DNA of 64,000 nt from Streptomyces diacarni (GTDB lineage: Bacteria; Actinomycetota; Actinomycetes; Streptomycetales; Streptomycetaceae): assembly GCF_003323715.1 (NCBI RefSeq), contig NZ_QOIN01000048.1, positions 62,001 through 126,000 on the forward strand, in the 5' to 3' direction. The notes under the pieces are model-generated. The model was not told the DNA's origin. It saw nothing but the letters and a program-made list of their open reading frames with translations, and searched no databases. A program made the position numbers and the translations under genes. Position 1 is the first letter of the stretch, and each line of letters begins with the position of its first letter. Below are positions 50,081 to 58,552 of this stretch, piece by piece.

Positions 50081-51181
50081 ATGTCCTCCACCGAGCAGCC
50101 GGGAACCTCCGCTGCCGCGGCCCGCACCGCCGCGCCGTCCACCACGCCGCCGGGCTCCCGCGTCGGCGACGGGGAGACGCTTCGGAAGGTCTCGCTGCCG
50201 GGCCTGACGCTGGCCGTGCGCGCACTGCGCGACGAGACCCCCGCCGCCGCCCCGGCCGGGGCGGACACCCCCTCACCCCAGCGGCCCGCCCGGGCCGGAG
50301 CCGACACCCGTACGGGCGCGCTGTACGTGCACGGGCTGGGAGGCTCCTCCCTCAACTGGACGGCCCTGATGGGCGAGCTCGCCCCCGACGTGGCAGGCGA
50401 GGCACTCGACCTGCCCGGCTTCGGTGACTCCCCGCCGCCCGACGACGGCGACTACTCGGTCTCCGGCCACGCCCGCGCGGTCATCCGCTACCTGGACACG
50501 CGCGCGGCGGGCCCCGTACACCTGCTGGGCAACTCCCTCGGCGGCGCCGTGACGACCCGGGTGGCCGCCGTACGCCCCGACCTGGTGCGCACCCTGACCC
50601 TGATCTCCCCCGCGCTGCCGGAGATACCGCCGCAGCGCACCGCCTGGCCGACCGCGCTGATGGCGGTGCCCGGCATCGCTGCGCTGTTCGGCAGGCTCAC
50701 CCGCGACTGGCCGGCCGAACGGCGCACCGGCGGGATCCTCGGGCTGTGCTACGGCGACCCGGCGCGCGTCAGCCCGGAGGACTTCGCGGCCGCCGCCGAG
50801 GAGTACGACCGCATGAAGCGGCTGCCCTACTTCTGGGACGCCATGGTCCGCTCGACACGGGGCATCGTGGACGCCTATACCCTGGGAGGCCAGCACGCGC
50901 TCTGGCGGCAGGCCGAGCGGGTACTGGCGCCCACGCTGCTGATCTACGGAGGGCGCGACCAACTGGTCGCCTTCCGGATGGCCCGGCGCGCCTCGGCGGC
51001 GTTCCGCGACTCCCGGCTGCTCGCTCTGCCGGACGCGGGACACGTCGCCATGATGGAGTACCCCGAGATCGTCGCGAGTGCCGTCCGCGAGCTGATCGAC
51101 GACGCGGCCACGGCCGCACGGCGGTCGAACACCCCCGCAGCCGGGACCGCCGCACAAGGAACCGGCAACCTCGAAAGGTGA
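50081..51181 (+). CDS. Alpha/beta hydrolase
   Basis: A 366-aa hydrolase with a long Ala/Thr/Pro-rich N-terminus (1-75). The oxyanion strand is LYVHGLGGSSLNW, nucleophile Ser152 in GNSLGG, acid in YGGRDQLV and His in DAGHVAMMEYPE. It resembles meta-cleavage or haloperoxidase-like esterases; substrate unknown. It ends 3 bp before the DUF3152 gene, so the two are likely an operon. Confidence 0.9.
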   Translation: MSSTEQPGTSAAAARTAAPSTTPPGSRVGDGETLRKVSLPGLTLAVRALRDETPAAAPAGADTPSPQRPARAGADTRTGALYVHGLGGSSLNWTALMGELAPDVAGEALDLPGFGDSPPPDDGDYSVSGHARAVIRYLDTRAAGPVHLLGNSLGGAVTTRVAAVRPDLVRTLTLISPALPEIPPQRTAWPTALMAVPGIAALFGRLTRDWPAERRTGGILGLCYGDPARVSPEDFAAAAEEYDRMKRLPYFWDAMVRSTRGIVDAYTLGGQHALWRQAERVLAPTLLIYGGRDQLVAFRMARRASAAFRDSRLLALPDAGHVAMMEYPEIVASAVRELIDDAATAARRSNTPAAGTAAQGTGNLER

Positions 51182-51184
51182 CCA

Positions 51185-52696
51185 GTGGGACGCCACAGCC
51201 GTAAGGGCAAGGCCGGTACCGCACGCGGCCAGCAGCGCTCCGGGATACCGGAGCGCCAGGCGGACGCCGGCCGGGCCGCCGCCCGGTCCCGCGACGCAGG
51301 CGCCCCCGGACGGGCCGATGCCGCCGGGTGGGAGCGGGATGTCACCGCGCCGTACCCCGCCGAGGGCGCCCCCGCAGCGCGCCCGGGACCCCACGGCACC
51401 CCGGCGCACGGCGTCCCCGGGCACGTCGACGAGCCCACCCGTGGCGGACACCCGCAGTTCGGTGAGCCGTACCGCCACGGCCCCGGCGGAGCCCATGGGT
51501 ACGGCTTGCCGCACGGCCAGGGCCAGGGGCGGAGCCAAGGCCGCGGCCAGGCGCAGAACCCGTGGCGCTCGCAGGGACCCGAGCAGCAGCGCGGCGGCCC
51601 CCACGGGCCGCGCCAGGACTACCTCGACGCCTTCGACGACGCGGTCTTCACCCACAGGGCAGCCGGGGCGCCCGGCGCCTCGGCCCCCGCCGACGCGCGC
51701 CAGCGCCCCGCGGGCGCCTCCGGCACGCCGCGGGCTCCCCACCGCGCCGCCGGGCCCGCCGCGCCCGGACCGCCGGCGCCGCAGGCCACCGCCGACGCGC
51801 CCCCCGCGGACGACGAGCCGCGCGGCGACCGTACGGCGGGGCCCGCGCAGTCGCGTCCACGGCGGCAGCGCACCGGCGGCAGGGCCCGCACGTACACGGG
51901 TATCGCCGCCGCGGCCATCACGACCGTGCTGGCGATCGTCATCGCGGCCCAGGTGGCGGGCGGCGAGCACAGCTCGGGGCAGTCCGACGACGGAGCCAAC
52001 ACGGGCGAGCGGGCGCCGGGCGGAACCGCCGGGCAAGACGACCGCGCCGACCGCGGGACGCGGCCCACCCCGGGCGCCCCCGGCAACGGATCCGCTTCGT
52101 ACGACGCGAAGATGGCGCATGTCTACCCGCTGGCCGACGACCTGGAGGGAACGGACAAGTTCACCGCCGTGCCCGGCCACGAGAAGGGCAGCGGCAAGGG
52201 CGAGGTGATCCGCTACCGCGTGGACGTGGAGAAGAAACTGCCGCTGGACGGCGAGCTGTTCGCCAAGGCGGTCCACAAGACGCTCAACGACGAGCGCAGT
52301 TGGGCGCACGACGGCAAGCGCAGCTTCGAGCGGGTCTCCTCGGGGAAGGCGAAGTTCGTCATCACCCTGGCCACGCCGAAGACCACCGACCTGTGGTGTG
52401 CCAAGTCGGGCCTGGACACCAGCGAACAGAAGGTGTCCTGCGACTCGGCGGCCACCGAGCGGATCATGATCAACGGTTACCGGTGGGCGCGTGGGGCCAA
52501 GACCTTCGGGCCCGGACAGATGCACGCCTACCGCCAGATGCTGATCAACCACGAGGTCGGCCACCGGCTCGGCCACGACCACGTCGGCTGCCCCGGCGAC
52601 GGCGAGCCCGCCCCGGTGATGATGCAGCAGACCAAGTACCTGACCACGCAGGGCAAGACCTGCCGCCCCAACGCCTGGCCCCACCCGCGCGGCTGA
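51185..52696 (+). CDS. DUF3152 membrane-anchored zincin-like protein
   Basis: A 503-aa protein with a low-complexity cytoplasmic region (1-235), one membrane helix (about 237-258, IAAAAITTVLAIVIAAQVAG) and an extracellular DUF3152 domain. The domain contains HEVGHRLGHDHVGC, an HExxHxxGxxH-type zinc motif, and paired Cys (LWCAKSGLDTSEQKVSC; KTCRPNAWP). Metalloprotease activity is a strong inference from the motif but not established for the family. GTG start with AAAGGTGA site. Rv3207c is the mycobacterial relative. Confidence 0.88.
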   Translation: MGRHSRKGKAGTARGQQRSGIPERQADAGRAAARSRDAGAPGRADAAGWERDVTAPYPAEGAPAARPGPHGTPAHGVPGHVDEPTRGGHPQFGEPYRHGPGGAHGYGLPHGQGQGRSQGRGQAQNPWRSQGPEQQRGGPHGPRQDYLDAFDDAVFTHRAAGAPGASAPADARQRPAGASGTPRAPHRAAGPAAPGPPAPQATADAPPADDEPRGDRTAGPAQSRPRRQRTGGRARTYTGIAAAAITTVLAIVIAAQVAGGEHSSGQSDDGANTGERAPGGTAGQDDRADRGTRPTPGAPGNGSASYDAKMAHVYPLADDLEGTDKFTAVPGHEKGSGKGEVIRYRVDVEKKLPLDGELFAKAVHKTLNDERSWAHDGKRSFERVSSGKAKFVITLATPKTTDLWCAKSGLDTSEQKVSCDSAATERIMINGYRWARGAKTFGPGQMHAYRQMLINHEVGHRLGHDHVGCPGDGEPAPVMMQQTKYLTTQGKTCRPNAWPHPRG

Positions 52697-52934
52697 CACC
52701 CGGCCGCCACCGCCCGCACGGTTCGCCTGGAGCGGGTGGTTCCCGTAGAGCGGGTGGTTCCCGTGCTGTGGGAAAACGCGCGACGCGCGGGAAAGTCACG
52801 GGTCTTCACCCCTTCCGGTGGTGTGACGGACAACCGTCCATCGTGCGACGGGGGCGCGCATAGCGTCGTCCGCGTCCCGCCACCGAGCCGTTCGCGGCCG
52901 CTGGCACGCCGCGACGAGGGTTGGGGGTGCGCAC
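52697..52934. promoter_or_regulatory. Promoter region of the PelF-like operon
   Basis: Contains two adjacent 18-bp repeats (52730-52747, 52748-52765), an inverted repeat GACGG-ACAA-CCGTC (52825-52838) and a candidate -10 TAGCGT (52861-52866). A leader of about 60 nt would precede the glycosyltransferase ATG. Confidence 0.45.
52730..52765. repeat. Two tandem 18-bp direct repeats
   Basis: The unit GAGCGGGTGGTTCCCGTA occurs twice with only the last base different. It lies upstream of the PelF-like operon. Confidence 0.85.
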
Positions 52935-54959
52935 ATGCGCATCGCACTGCTTACGGAAGGTGGTTACCCCTATCTGCGGGGTGAGTCCGCGCTGTGGTGC
53001 GACCGCCTGCTGCGCGGCCTGGACGGCCACGAGTTCGCCGTTCATGCCCTCAGCCGCAGCGCACGGCAGGAACGGGCCGGCTGGTGTGAGCTGCCGGCCA
53101 ACGTGACCCGGGTGCGTACGGCGCCGCTGTGGGGCCCGGGGGAGCCGGCCGGTGGGTCCGCGCGCGGGCTCGGGCACGGATTCCACGGACGGCGCGTGAG
53201 GCGTCGCTTCCGCGAGTACTTCTCCCTGCTCGCCGAGGCCGTGTGCACCGCACAGTACGGAGCGCGGGTGGACGCGCTCCGGGGTGCGGGTTCCGCCGCC
53301 GGGGCAGCTGTCGTGACGTCGCAGGCGGACCGTTTCGCCGCAGGCCTGTACGGGCTGGCCGAACTGGCGGCCGAACGCGACGGACTGGGTGCTGCCCTCC
53401 GCTCCGAGCAGGCGGTGCGCATCCTGCAGGCCGCCTGCCGCGCGCCGGGCGCGCCGCGCGCCGCGCACGCCGCCCAGGTCGAGGATCTCCTCACGGTGGC
53501 GGAGCGGCTGGAGCGCGCGCTGCGTCCGCTCTCGCTGGACTGGTACGGACTGCGCGGCGGGGAGGCGGGGCTGGCGGCGGCCGACCTGTGTCACGCGGTC
53601 GGCGCAGGACCCGCCGCACTGCCCGGGCTGCTGGCCCACCGTGCCCGGGGTGTCCCCCTGCTCGTCACGGAGTACGGCGTGCGGCTGCGCGCGCACTACC
53701 TGACGAGCGCCGCGAGCGCCACGGGGGCCGTCGCACGCGGTGTGGCGGGCGCCCCGGTGCGCGCCCTGCTCGGCTCCTTCCAGCGGCTGCTGACCCAGGA
53801 AACGTACGCGCGGGCCCACGTCATCACGCCGGGCAACGCGCACGACCGGACGTGGCAGGAGCGGTGCGGCGCGGATCGCACCCGGCTGCGTACCGTCTAT
53901 CCGGGCATGGATCCGGCGCCGTTCGACGCGGTGGGGGAGCGGGCCGCCGATCTGCCGCCACGTGACGGGTGCCGCGCGGGTGGCGCGCCGACGCTGGTGT
54001 GGGCAGGGCGGATCGGCCCGGCCAAGGACGTGAGCACCCTGTTGCACGCCTTCGCCCGGGTGCGGGAGACGGTGCCGGGAGCGCGGCTGCGAATCGTCGA
54101 GACGGGCCCTCCCGACGGCCGTCCCAGGCCCTCGGCGGCGGGCGGCGACGGGGACGACGCCTCTCTGCCGCTGTGCCGGGCGCTGGCCGCACGGCTGTTC
54201 CCCGCGGATGCCGACGGCGCCTGTCCCGTCGCCTTCGACGCCGTGGGCAGCCGCGCCGTGCCCACTCTCGCCGACGCCTATGCCGCCGGGGACGTCGTGG
54301 TGCTCTCCAGCGCGGTGGAGGGCTTCCCCGTCTCGCTGGTGGAGGCCATGTTCTGCGGGCGGGCGACCGTCTCGACGGAGGGCGGCGCGGTCCGCGAGGT
54401 CATCGGCGGCACCGGCCTGGTCGTCCCGCCGCGCGACCCGCGCGCGCTCGCCGAGGCGTGCGCGGCGCTGCTGGGCGACGGGGCGCGCGCCGCACGCCTG
54501 GGCGCCGCCGCGCGTGCGCGGGCGCTCGAACTGTTCACCGTCCGGCAGAACGTGGAGGCCTTCCGCGCCCTCTACCTGGAGGTGCTGGCCCGTCACCCGG
54601 CCGGTGCGCACGCGAGCGACCGGGCGCAGGTGCCGGACGGTGACGTCGCCCACCCGGCGCGTCTGTTCGCGCGGCCCGCCGAGTCCCACCTGCCCGGCCG
54701 CTGGGCGGGCGCGGCCCGGCGCGGCGCCGGCACCGCCCCCGCGAACCCGGATGGACACCGTTCGACGGGCGCGGCCGGCCGCGCGGGCCGTCGTACCAGC
54801 ACCGCCCGTCTCCCGGCGGGCGGCGCCGCGCACACCCCGAGCTGGGCCGGACAGGACCGTCAGGCGGACGGGTCCCCCGCACGGAACGCGCCGTTGCGGC
54901 GTGCGGCACCGGAGCGCACCGCCGTCGGCGCCGAACCGGAGGAGGCGACGGCCCCGTGA
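52935..54959 (+). CDS. PelF-like glycosyltransferase (DUF3492 + GT4)
   Basis: A 674-aa GT-B glycosyltransferase. The N-terminal DUF3492 segment is clear (MRIALLTEGGYPYLRGESAL and HEFAVHALSR), as in PelF, the cytosolic polymerase of the Pel exopolysaccharide. The C-terminal GT4 domain has LVWAGRIGPAKDVSTLLHAF (donor domain start) and the E-x7-E motif EGFPVSLVE. A Pro/Ala/Arg-rich tail (about 560-674) is unusual for PelF. The stop overlaps the next gene (GTGA), so expression is coupled. The sugar donor is not known. Confidence 0.88.
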   Translation: MRIALLTEGGYPYLRGESALWCDRLLRGLDGHEFAVHALSRSARQERAGWCELPANVTRVRTAPLWGPGEPAGGSARGLGHGFHGRRVRRRFREYFSLLAEAVCTAQYGARVDALRGAGSAAGAAVVTSQADRFAAGLYGLAELAAERDGLGAALRSEQAVRILQAACRAPGAPRAAHAAQVEDLLTVAERLERALRPLSLDWYGLRGGEAGLAAADLCHAVGAGPAALPGLLAHRARGVPLLVTEYGVRLRAHYLTSAASATGAVARGVAGAPVRALLGSFQRLLTQETYARAHVITPGNAHDRTWQERCGADRTRLRTVYPGMDPAPFDAVGERAADLPPRDGCRAGGAPTLVWAGRIGPAKDVSTLLHAFARVRETVPGARLRIVETGPPDGRPRPSAAGGDGDDASLPLCRALAARLFPADADGACPVAFDAVGSRAVPTLADAYAAGDVVVLSSAVEGFPVSLVEAMFCGRATVSTEGGAVREVIGGTGLVVPPRDPRALAEACAALLGDGARAARLGAAARARALELFTVRQNVEAFRALYLEVLARHPAGAHASDRAQVPDGDVAHPARLFARPAESHLPGRWAGAARRGAGTAPANPDGHRSTGAAGRAGRRTSTARLPAGGAAHTPSWAGQDRQADGSPARNAPLRRAAPERTAVGAEPEEATAP

Positions 54960-56296
54960 ACACCCACCCCGCTCCCGCCGGTCCCGATTCGGGTTCCGGC
55001 TCCTCCGCCGACCCCGTCCGTGTGCTGTTGAGCCGGCACAGCACGCTGTGCGAACGAGCGGTCGATCCCTTGGAGATCGCCGCCGGGCTGGAGGCCGGCG
55101 GTGTCACGGACCGTACGGTCGCCTCGTGCCGGCACCGGGACGTCTTCTCCCTCGCCGAGGAGCTGTACGCCCGCGCGCCCCGGCGGGAGGACGACGCGCA
55201 GGCGCGTACGCCACTCCCGTCCTCCTCGCCCGCTCCCGACAGCGGTACCGGTACCGAGACCGGCACCGCCTCCCTCGCCGGTTCCGGGCACCCGGACGGC
55301 GGGGCGGGTCCCACCGGGCCCGCACGCGGTCCGGTGGCGGCGCGGCTGCTCGCCGGGGCCGTCGCGTTCGGGCTGCCCCTGTTGCCGGGACTCCTGTGCG
55401 CGGGCACCCTGGCCTGGCTCGTCCTGCTGGAGAGCGCACCGCCCGCCGTGCGCGCCGTCGTCTGCGCCGTGGGCGCGGGCGCGGTGCTCGGCAGTGGCAT
55501 CGCGGCCGTGCGCGCCGTCCCGGCCACCTCACGCGCGGCCGGCGTGAGACCGCGGCCGTTCCCCGTACTGCCGTTTCTGTGCGTCTGCTGGCTGATCGGA
55601 TACGCGCTCTACGGTGACTGGCTGCTGCGGCAACTCCTCGGCGGCGGGCCCGAGTTCCCCGGCACTGCCCCGGCGCCGCCCCCGCCCGGTGTTCCCCTGG
55701 GCCTCGCGCTGGCACTCGCCCCCGCCGTGTGGTGTGCGCGCGGGTTCGCGCGGGGAGCGCGGCGCAAGCTCGCCGGTTGCCGCAGCCTGGGGGAGTTCTC
55801 CGCTCGCGTGCGGCCCCTGCTGGCGCTGGCCGTGTGCGCCTTCGCCATCAGTTGCCCTGCGCTCCAGTGGGGGGCGCACACCCTCGCGGACGGGGCCTAC
55901 GCGGGAGCCGACGGGGCCTACGCGGGAGCCGACGGGGCCTACGCGGGAGCGGAAGCGGTCGACGTCCCGGCCGGTCCCGTCTTCTGGGCCACCGCCGCTG
56001 TACTGCTGCTGCTGTTCGCCGCGCTGCTGCTGGGCGCGCACGGCTTCCGGCAGGCCGTCCGCGCCGGGCTGCTGGCCGCCTGCGCGCTGGAGGCCGCCGT
56101 CCTGCTGTCCGTTCCGGCCGCACGGCTGCCCCGGTTGCAGGTGCTGAGCCGGCCCGTGGAGGCGCTGGCGGCACACCAGGGCACGGCGTGCGTCCCGTTG
56201 GCGGCCTGCGGCTGCGCCGCCCTCGTCCTGCTGGCGTACGCGTCCGTCACGTTGCCCCGCGCCTCCGCACACCACCGGGAGGCGGCGCCCGCGTGA
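54956..56296 (+). CDS. Polytopic membrane protein of the PelF-like operon
   Basis: A 446-aa protein with a cytoplasmic N-terminal region of about 120 residues (VRVLLSRHSTLCERAVDP and a polar, Asp/Thr-rich stretch), then about eight hydrophobic helices. One loop has three copies of GADGAYA. It may anchor the cytosolic glycosyltransferase or export the polymer, like PelG or PelE in other bacteria, but I see no clear homology. GTG start overlaps the glycosyltransferase stop. Confidence 0.82.
   Translation: MNTHPAPAGPDSGSGSSADPVRVLLSRHSTLCERAVDPLEIAAGLEAGGVTDRTVASCRHRDVFSLAEELYARAPRREDDAQARTPLPSSSPAPDSGTGTETGTASLAGSGHPDGGAGPTGPARGPVAARLLAGAVAFGLPLLPGLLCAGTLAWLVLLESAPPAVRAVVCAVGAGAVLGSGIAAVRAVPATSRAAGVRPRPFPVLPFLCVCWLIGYALYGDWLLRQLLGGGPEFPGTAPAPPPPGVPLGLALALAPAVWCARGFARGARRKLAGCRSLGEFSARVRPLLALAVCAFAISCPALQWGAHTLADGAYAGADGAYAGADGAYAGAEAVDVPAGPVFWATAAVLLLLFAALLLGAHGFRQAVRAGLLAACALEAAVLLSVPAARLPRLQVLSRPVEALAAHQGTACVPLAACGCAALVLLAYASVTLPRASAHHREAAPA
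55889..55951 (+). repeat. Three 21-bp tandem repeats
   Basis: Three 21-bp units, the first two identical and the last with one change, encode Asp-Gly-Ala-Tyr-Ala-Gly-Ala in a non-membrane loop of the membrane protein. Confidence 0.9.
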
Positions 56297-56375
56297 GCAG
56301 CGCGCCCCCCTCCCGTCCCCGTACCGGCACGGGCTTACGAGCCCGCTGCCTGACATCGACAAGGAGCACGACCCC

Positions 56376-56480
56376 ATGACCCACGCGCAGTCGGCACACC
56401 GAGGCACCGCAGGGCGGCAGGCCCGTCCAGCCGTGCGCCCGCTTCAGGACGGCCTCTCCCACGAGGAGGTCGCACGATGA
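56376..56480 (+). CDS. Small ORF (34 aa) coupled to the epimerase gene
   Basis: An ATG 9 nt after AAGGAG opens a 34-codon frame (MTHAQSAHRGTAGRQARPAV ... LSHEEVAR) whose TGA overlaps the epimerase ATG as ATGA. The last codons contain the GAGGAGGT ribosome site of the epimerase gene. The peptide is basic and has no hydrophobic segment. It could be a real small protein or a translational relay; conservation would decide. Confidence 0.5.
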   Translation: MTHAQSAHRGTAGRQARPAVRPLQDGLSHEEVAR

Positions 56481-57673
56481 GGGTGCTGCTGCTGGGCGCC
56501 GGCGGATACCTGGGCCGGTTCGTCGCCGACCGGCTGCTCGCGGACCCCGCCGTGCAGCTCACCGCCCTCGGCAGGGGCGACGACGCGGACGTGCGGTTCG
56601 ACCTGTCCACCGGCAGTCCGGGGGCGCTCACCCGTTTCCTGGACGCGGTCCACCCGGGCGTCGTCATCAACTGCGCCGGTACCACCAGGGGCAACGGGCG
56701 CGAGCTGATCCGGCACAACGTGGTGGCCACCGCCGCCGTCTGCGAGGCGCTGCGCCGCAGCGGCTGCGGCGCCCGTCTCGTGCACGTGGGATGCGCCGCC
56801 GAGTACGGGCCTTCGCAGCCGGGTTCGTCCACCGGGGAGGAGGCGGTGCCGCGCCCCGGCGGCCCCTACGGTGTCAGCAAACTGGCCGGCACCGAACTGG
56901 TACTCGCCTCCGGGCTGGACGCCGTCGTGCTGCGCGTCTTCTCGCCCATCGGGCCCGGCACCCCCGCGGGTTCGCCCCTCGGGCGCGTCGCCGAAGCCAT
57001 GCGGCGCGCGATGCAGCAGGGGGACAGCGAACTGAAACTGGGCGGGCTCGGGGTGCAGCGCGACTTCGTCGACGTGCGCGACGTCGCGCGCGCCGTGCAC
57101 GCCGCCTCGCTGTCGGCAGCACAGGGCATCGTCAACATCGGCACCGGCCGGGCCGTGCGACTGCGGGACGCCGCCTCGCTGCTGGCCCGTGTCGCCGGAT
57201 ACGCGGGGTCCGTGCACGAGCAGGGCGGTGGTCCGGCACCCGGCGACGGACATCCGGGGGCCGCGGCGGGCGTCCACGGCACAGGACCCGGCGGTCCCGG
57301 CGGCCCGAGCGCTCCCGGCGGACACGGAGGCCCCGGCGGACCCGCGGGGCCCGGCGGACAGACGCCGGTGATCCCCGCACAGGCCCACGCCGCCCACGCC
57401 CTCCAGGCGGTGCACGCCCAGCACGGCACACCCGGGCACCACCCGGGAGCGCACCCCGCGGCCTCGCAGCACGCCCCGCACGCGGCGCACTCCGGGCAGT
57501 CGGCGCCCGTGGCCCCGTCCGGCCCGCCCGCCTCGTATCCGTACCCGGACGGGTGCGGGGCCTGGCAGCAAGCGGACGTCCGTACGGCCAGGGACCGGCT
57601 CGGCTGGCGGCCGCGCATCGGGATGGAGGAGTCGCTGGCCGACATCTGGATGGAGGCCGCATGCCGTATCTGA
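56477..57673 (+). CDS. NAD-dependent nucleotide-sugar epimerase/dehydratase (SDR) with internal insertion
   Basis: A 398-aa extended SDR. The NAD-binding motif is GAGGYLG (residues 7-13); the catalytic Tyr131/Lys135 pair is in PYGVSK; the segment GVQRDFVDVRDVARAV is typical of UDP-sugar epimerases. Between about residues 250 and 360 there is a Gly/Pro/Ala/His-rich insertion, after which the normal C-terminal part resumes (ARDRLGWRPRIGMEESLADIW). It could provide a 4-epimerised UDP-sugar to the glycosyltransferase, as PelX does in some Pel systems. The next gene starts 13 bp before its stop. Confidence 0.87.
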   Translation: MRVLLLGAGGYLGRFVADRLLADPAVQLTALGRGDDADVRFDLSTGSPGALTRFLDAVHPGVVINCAGTTRGNGRELIRHNVVATAAVCEALRRSGCGARLVHVGCAAEYGPSQPGSSTGEEAVPRPGGPYGVSKLAGTELVLASGLDAVVLRVFSPIGPGTPAGSPLGRVAEAMRRAMQQGDSELKLGGLGVQRDFVDVRDVARAVHAASLSAAQGIVNIGTGRAVRLRDAASLLARVAGYAGSVHEQGGGPAPGDGHPGAAAGVHGTGPGGPGGPSAPGGHGGPGGPAGPGGQTPVIPAQAHAAHALQAVHAQHGTPGHHPGAHPAASQHAPHAAHSGQSAPVAPSGPPASYPYPDGCGAWQQADVRTARDRLGWRPRIGMEESLADIWMEAACRI

Positions 57674-58467
57674 CGACACCGCCGGGACGGGCCCGCCGGG
57701 CGGGTGACGGCAGCGGGGTGCGTCGGCTGGGCCTGGGGGTCCCCGGCTGTGCCCATCCCCTGCTGGCGCCCGCGGAGTGGGCGGAGCTCTCCCGGCCGGG
57801 GGTCGGCGCCGCCCCCGGGCCCGAGCGGGAAGCGGGGCCGCTGCACTGGGTGGTGCTGGACATCGCCGACGGGCCCGGCGCGCGCCCCGACCCGTATTGC
57901 GCCCCCGCGACGGCCGCGCTGCGTTCCGCCGGGGTCGCACTCCTCGGTCGTCTCGACATGCGAGACGGTACGCGGACATTCGGCGAGCTGCTCTCCGAGG
58001 CCCACAGGTTCCTCGACTGGTACCGGGTGGACGGCTTCCACCTGGTGCACGCGCCGGGCGGCGCGGACCGGCTGGGGTACGTCCAGCGCCTGGCGGCCAC
58101 CCTGCGCGCGCTGCTGGGCGGCGAGCGCGACGGCGGACACCTCGTCCTGGCGCCCGGCGGCCCCTCGCACCCGGCCTACCTGGAGTGCGTCGACCAACTC
58201 GTCACCTATGCCGGGAACTGGGCGGACTACCGCTGGTCGCAGGCCGAGGAGTGGACGGCGGCGCACCCCGCCGAGCGCTTCTGCCACCTGGTGCACTCGC
58301 TGCCGCGGCTGCACCTGGAGGAGGCGCTGCGCATCGCCCGCTGGCAGGGCGCGGGCACCGTCTGCTTCACGGACCGCACCCGTGGCGCCGGCCGGGACCC
58401 CTGGGAGACGCTGCCCGGGTACTGGGACGAGATCGTCTCGTGTCTTGGACCTGGTGTCTCGGAATGA
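57661..58467 (+). CDS. Spherulin-4/PelA-hydrolase-like protein
   Basis: A 268-aa protein of the spherulation-specific family 4 (GH135/GH166-like TIM barrel). Segments LGLGVPGCAHPLLAPAEW, HWVVLDIADGPGARPDP, GVALLGRLDMRDG and ERFCHLVHSLPRL align with the family. At the usual acidic pair after (V)DGxF(L/F) it reads DGFHLVHAPGG, so the expected Asp/Glu are missing. No signal peptide: it seems cytoplasmic. It overlaps the epimerase gene by 13 bp. A sugar-binding or scaffold role is possible. Confidence 0.83.
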   Translation: MPYLTTPPGRARRAGDGSGVRRLGLGVPGCAHPLLAPAEWAELSRPGVGAAPGPEREAGPLHWVVLDIADGPGARPDPYCAPATAALRSAGVALLGRLDMRDGTRTFGELLSEAHRFLDWYRVDGFHLVHAPGGADRLGYVQRLAATLRALLGGERDGGHLVLAPGGPSHPAYLECVDQLVTYAGNWADYRWSQAEEWTAAHPAERFCHLVHSLPRLHLEEALRIARWQGAGTVCFTDRTRGAGRDPWETLPGYWDEIVSCLGPGVSE

Positions 58468-58552
58468 GATAGCGCGTGGCAGTGTTGCGAGAGGAACGGC
58501 CCGCCTCCGGGCGGGTGACTTCCCGCACGTCCCACCGACCATCGGAGTCTCC

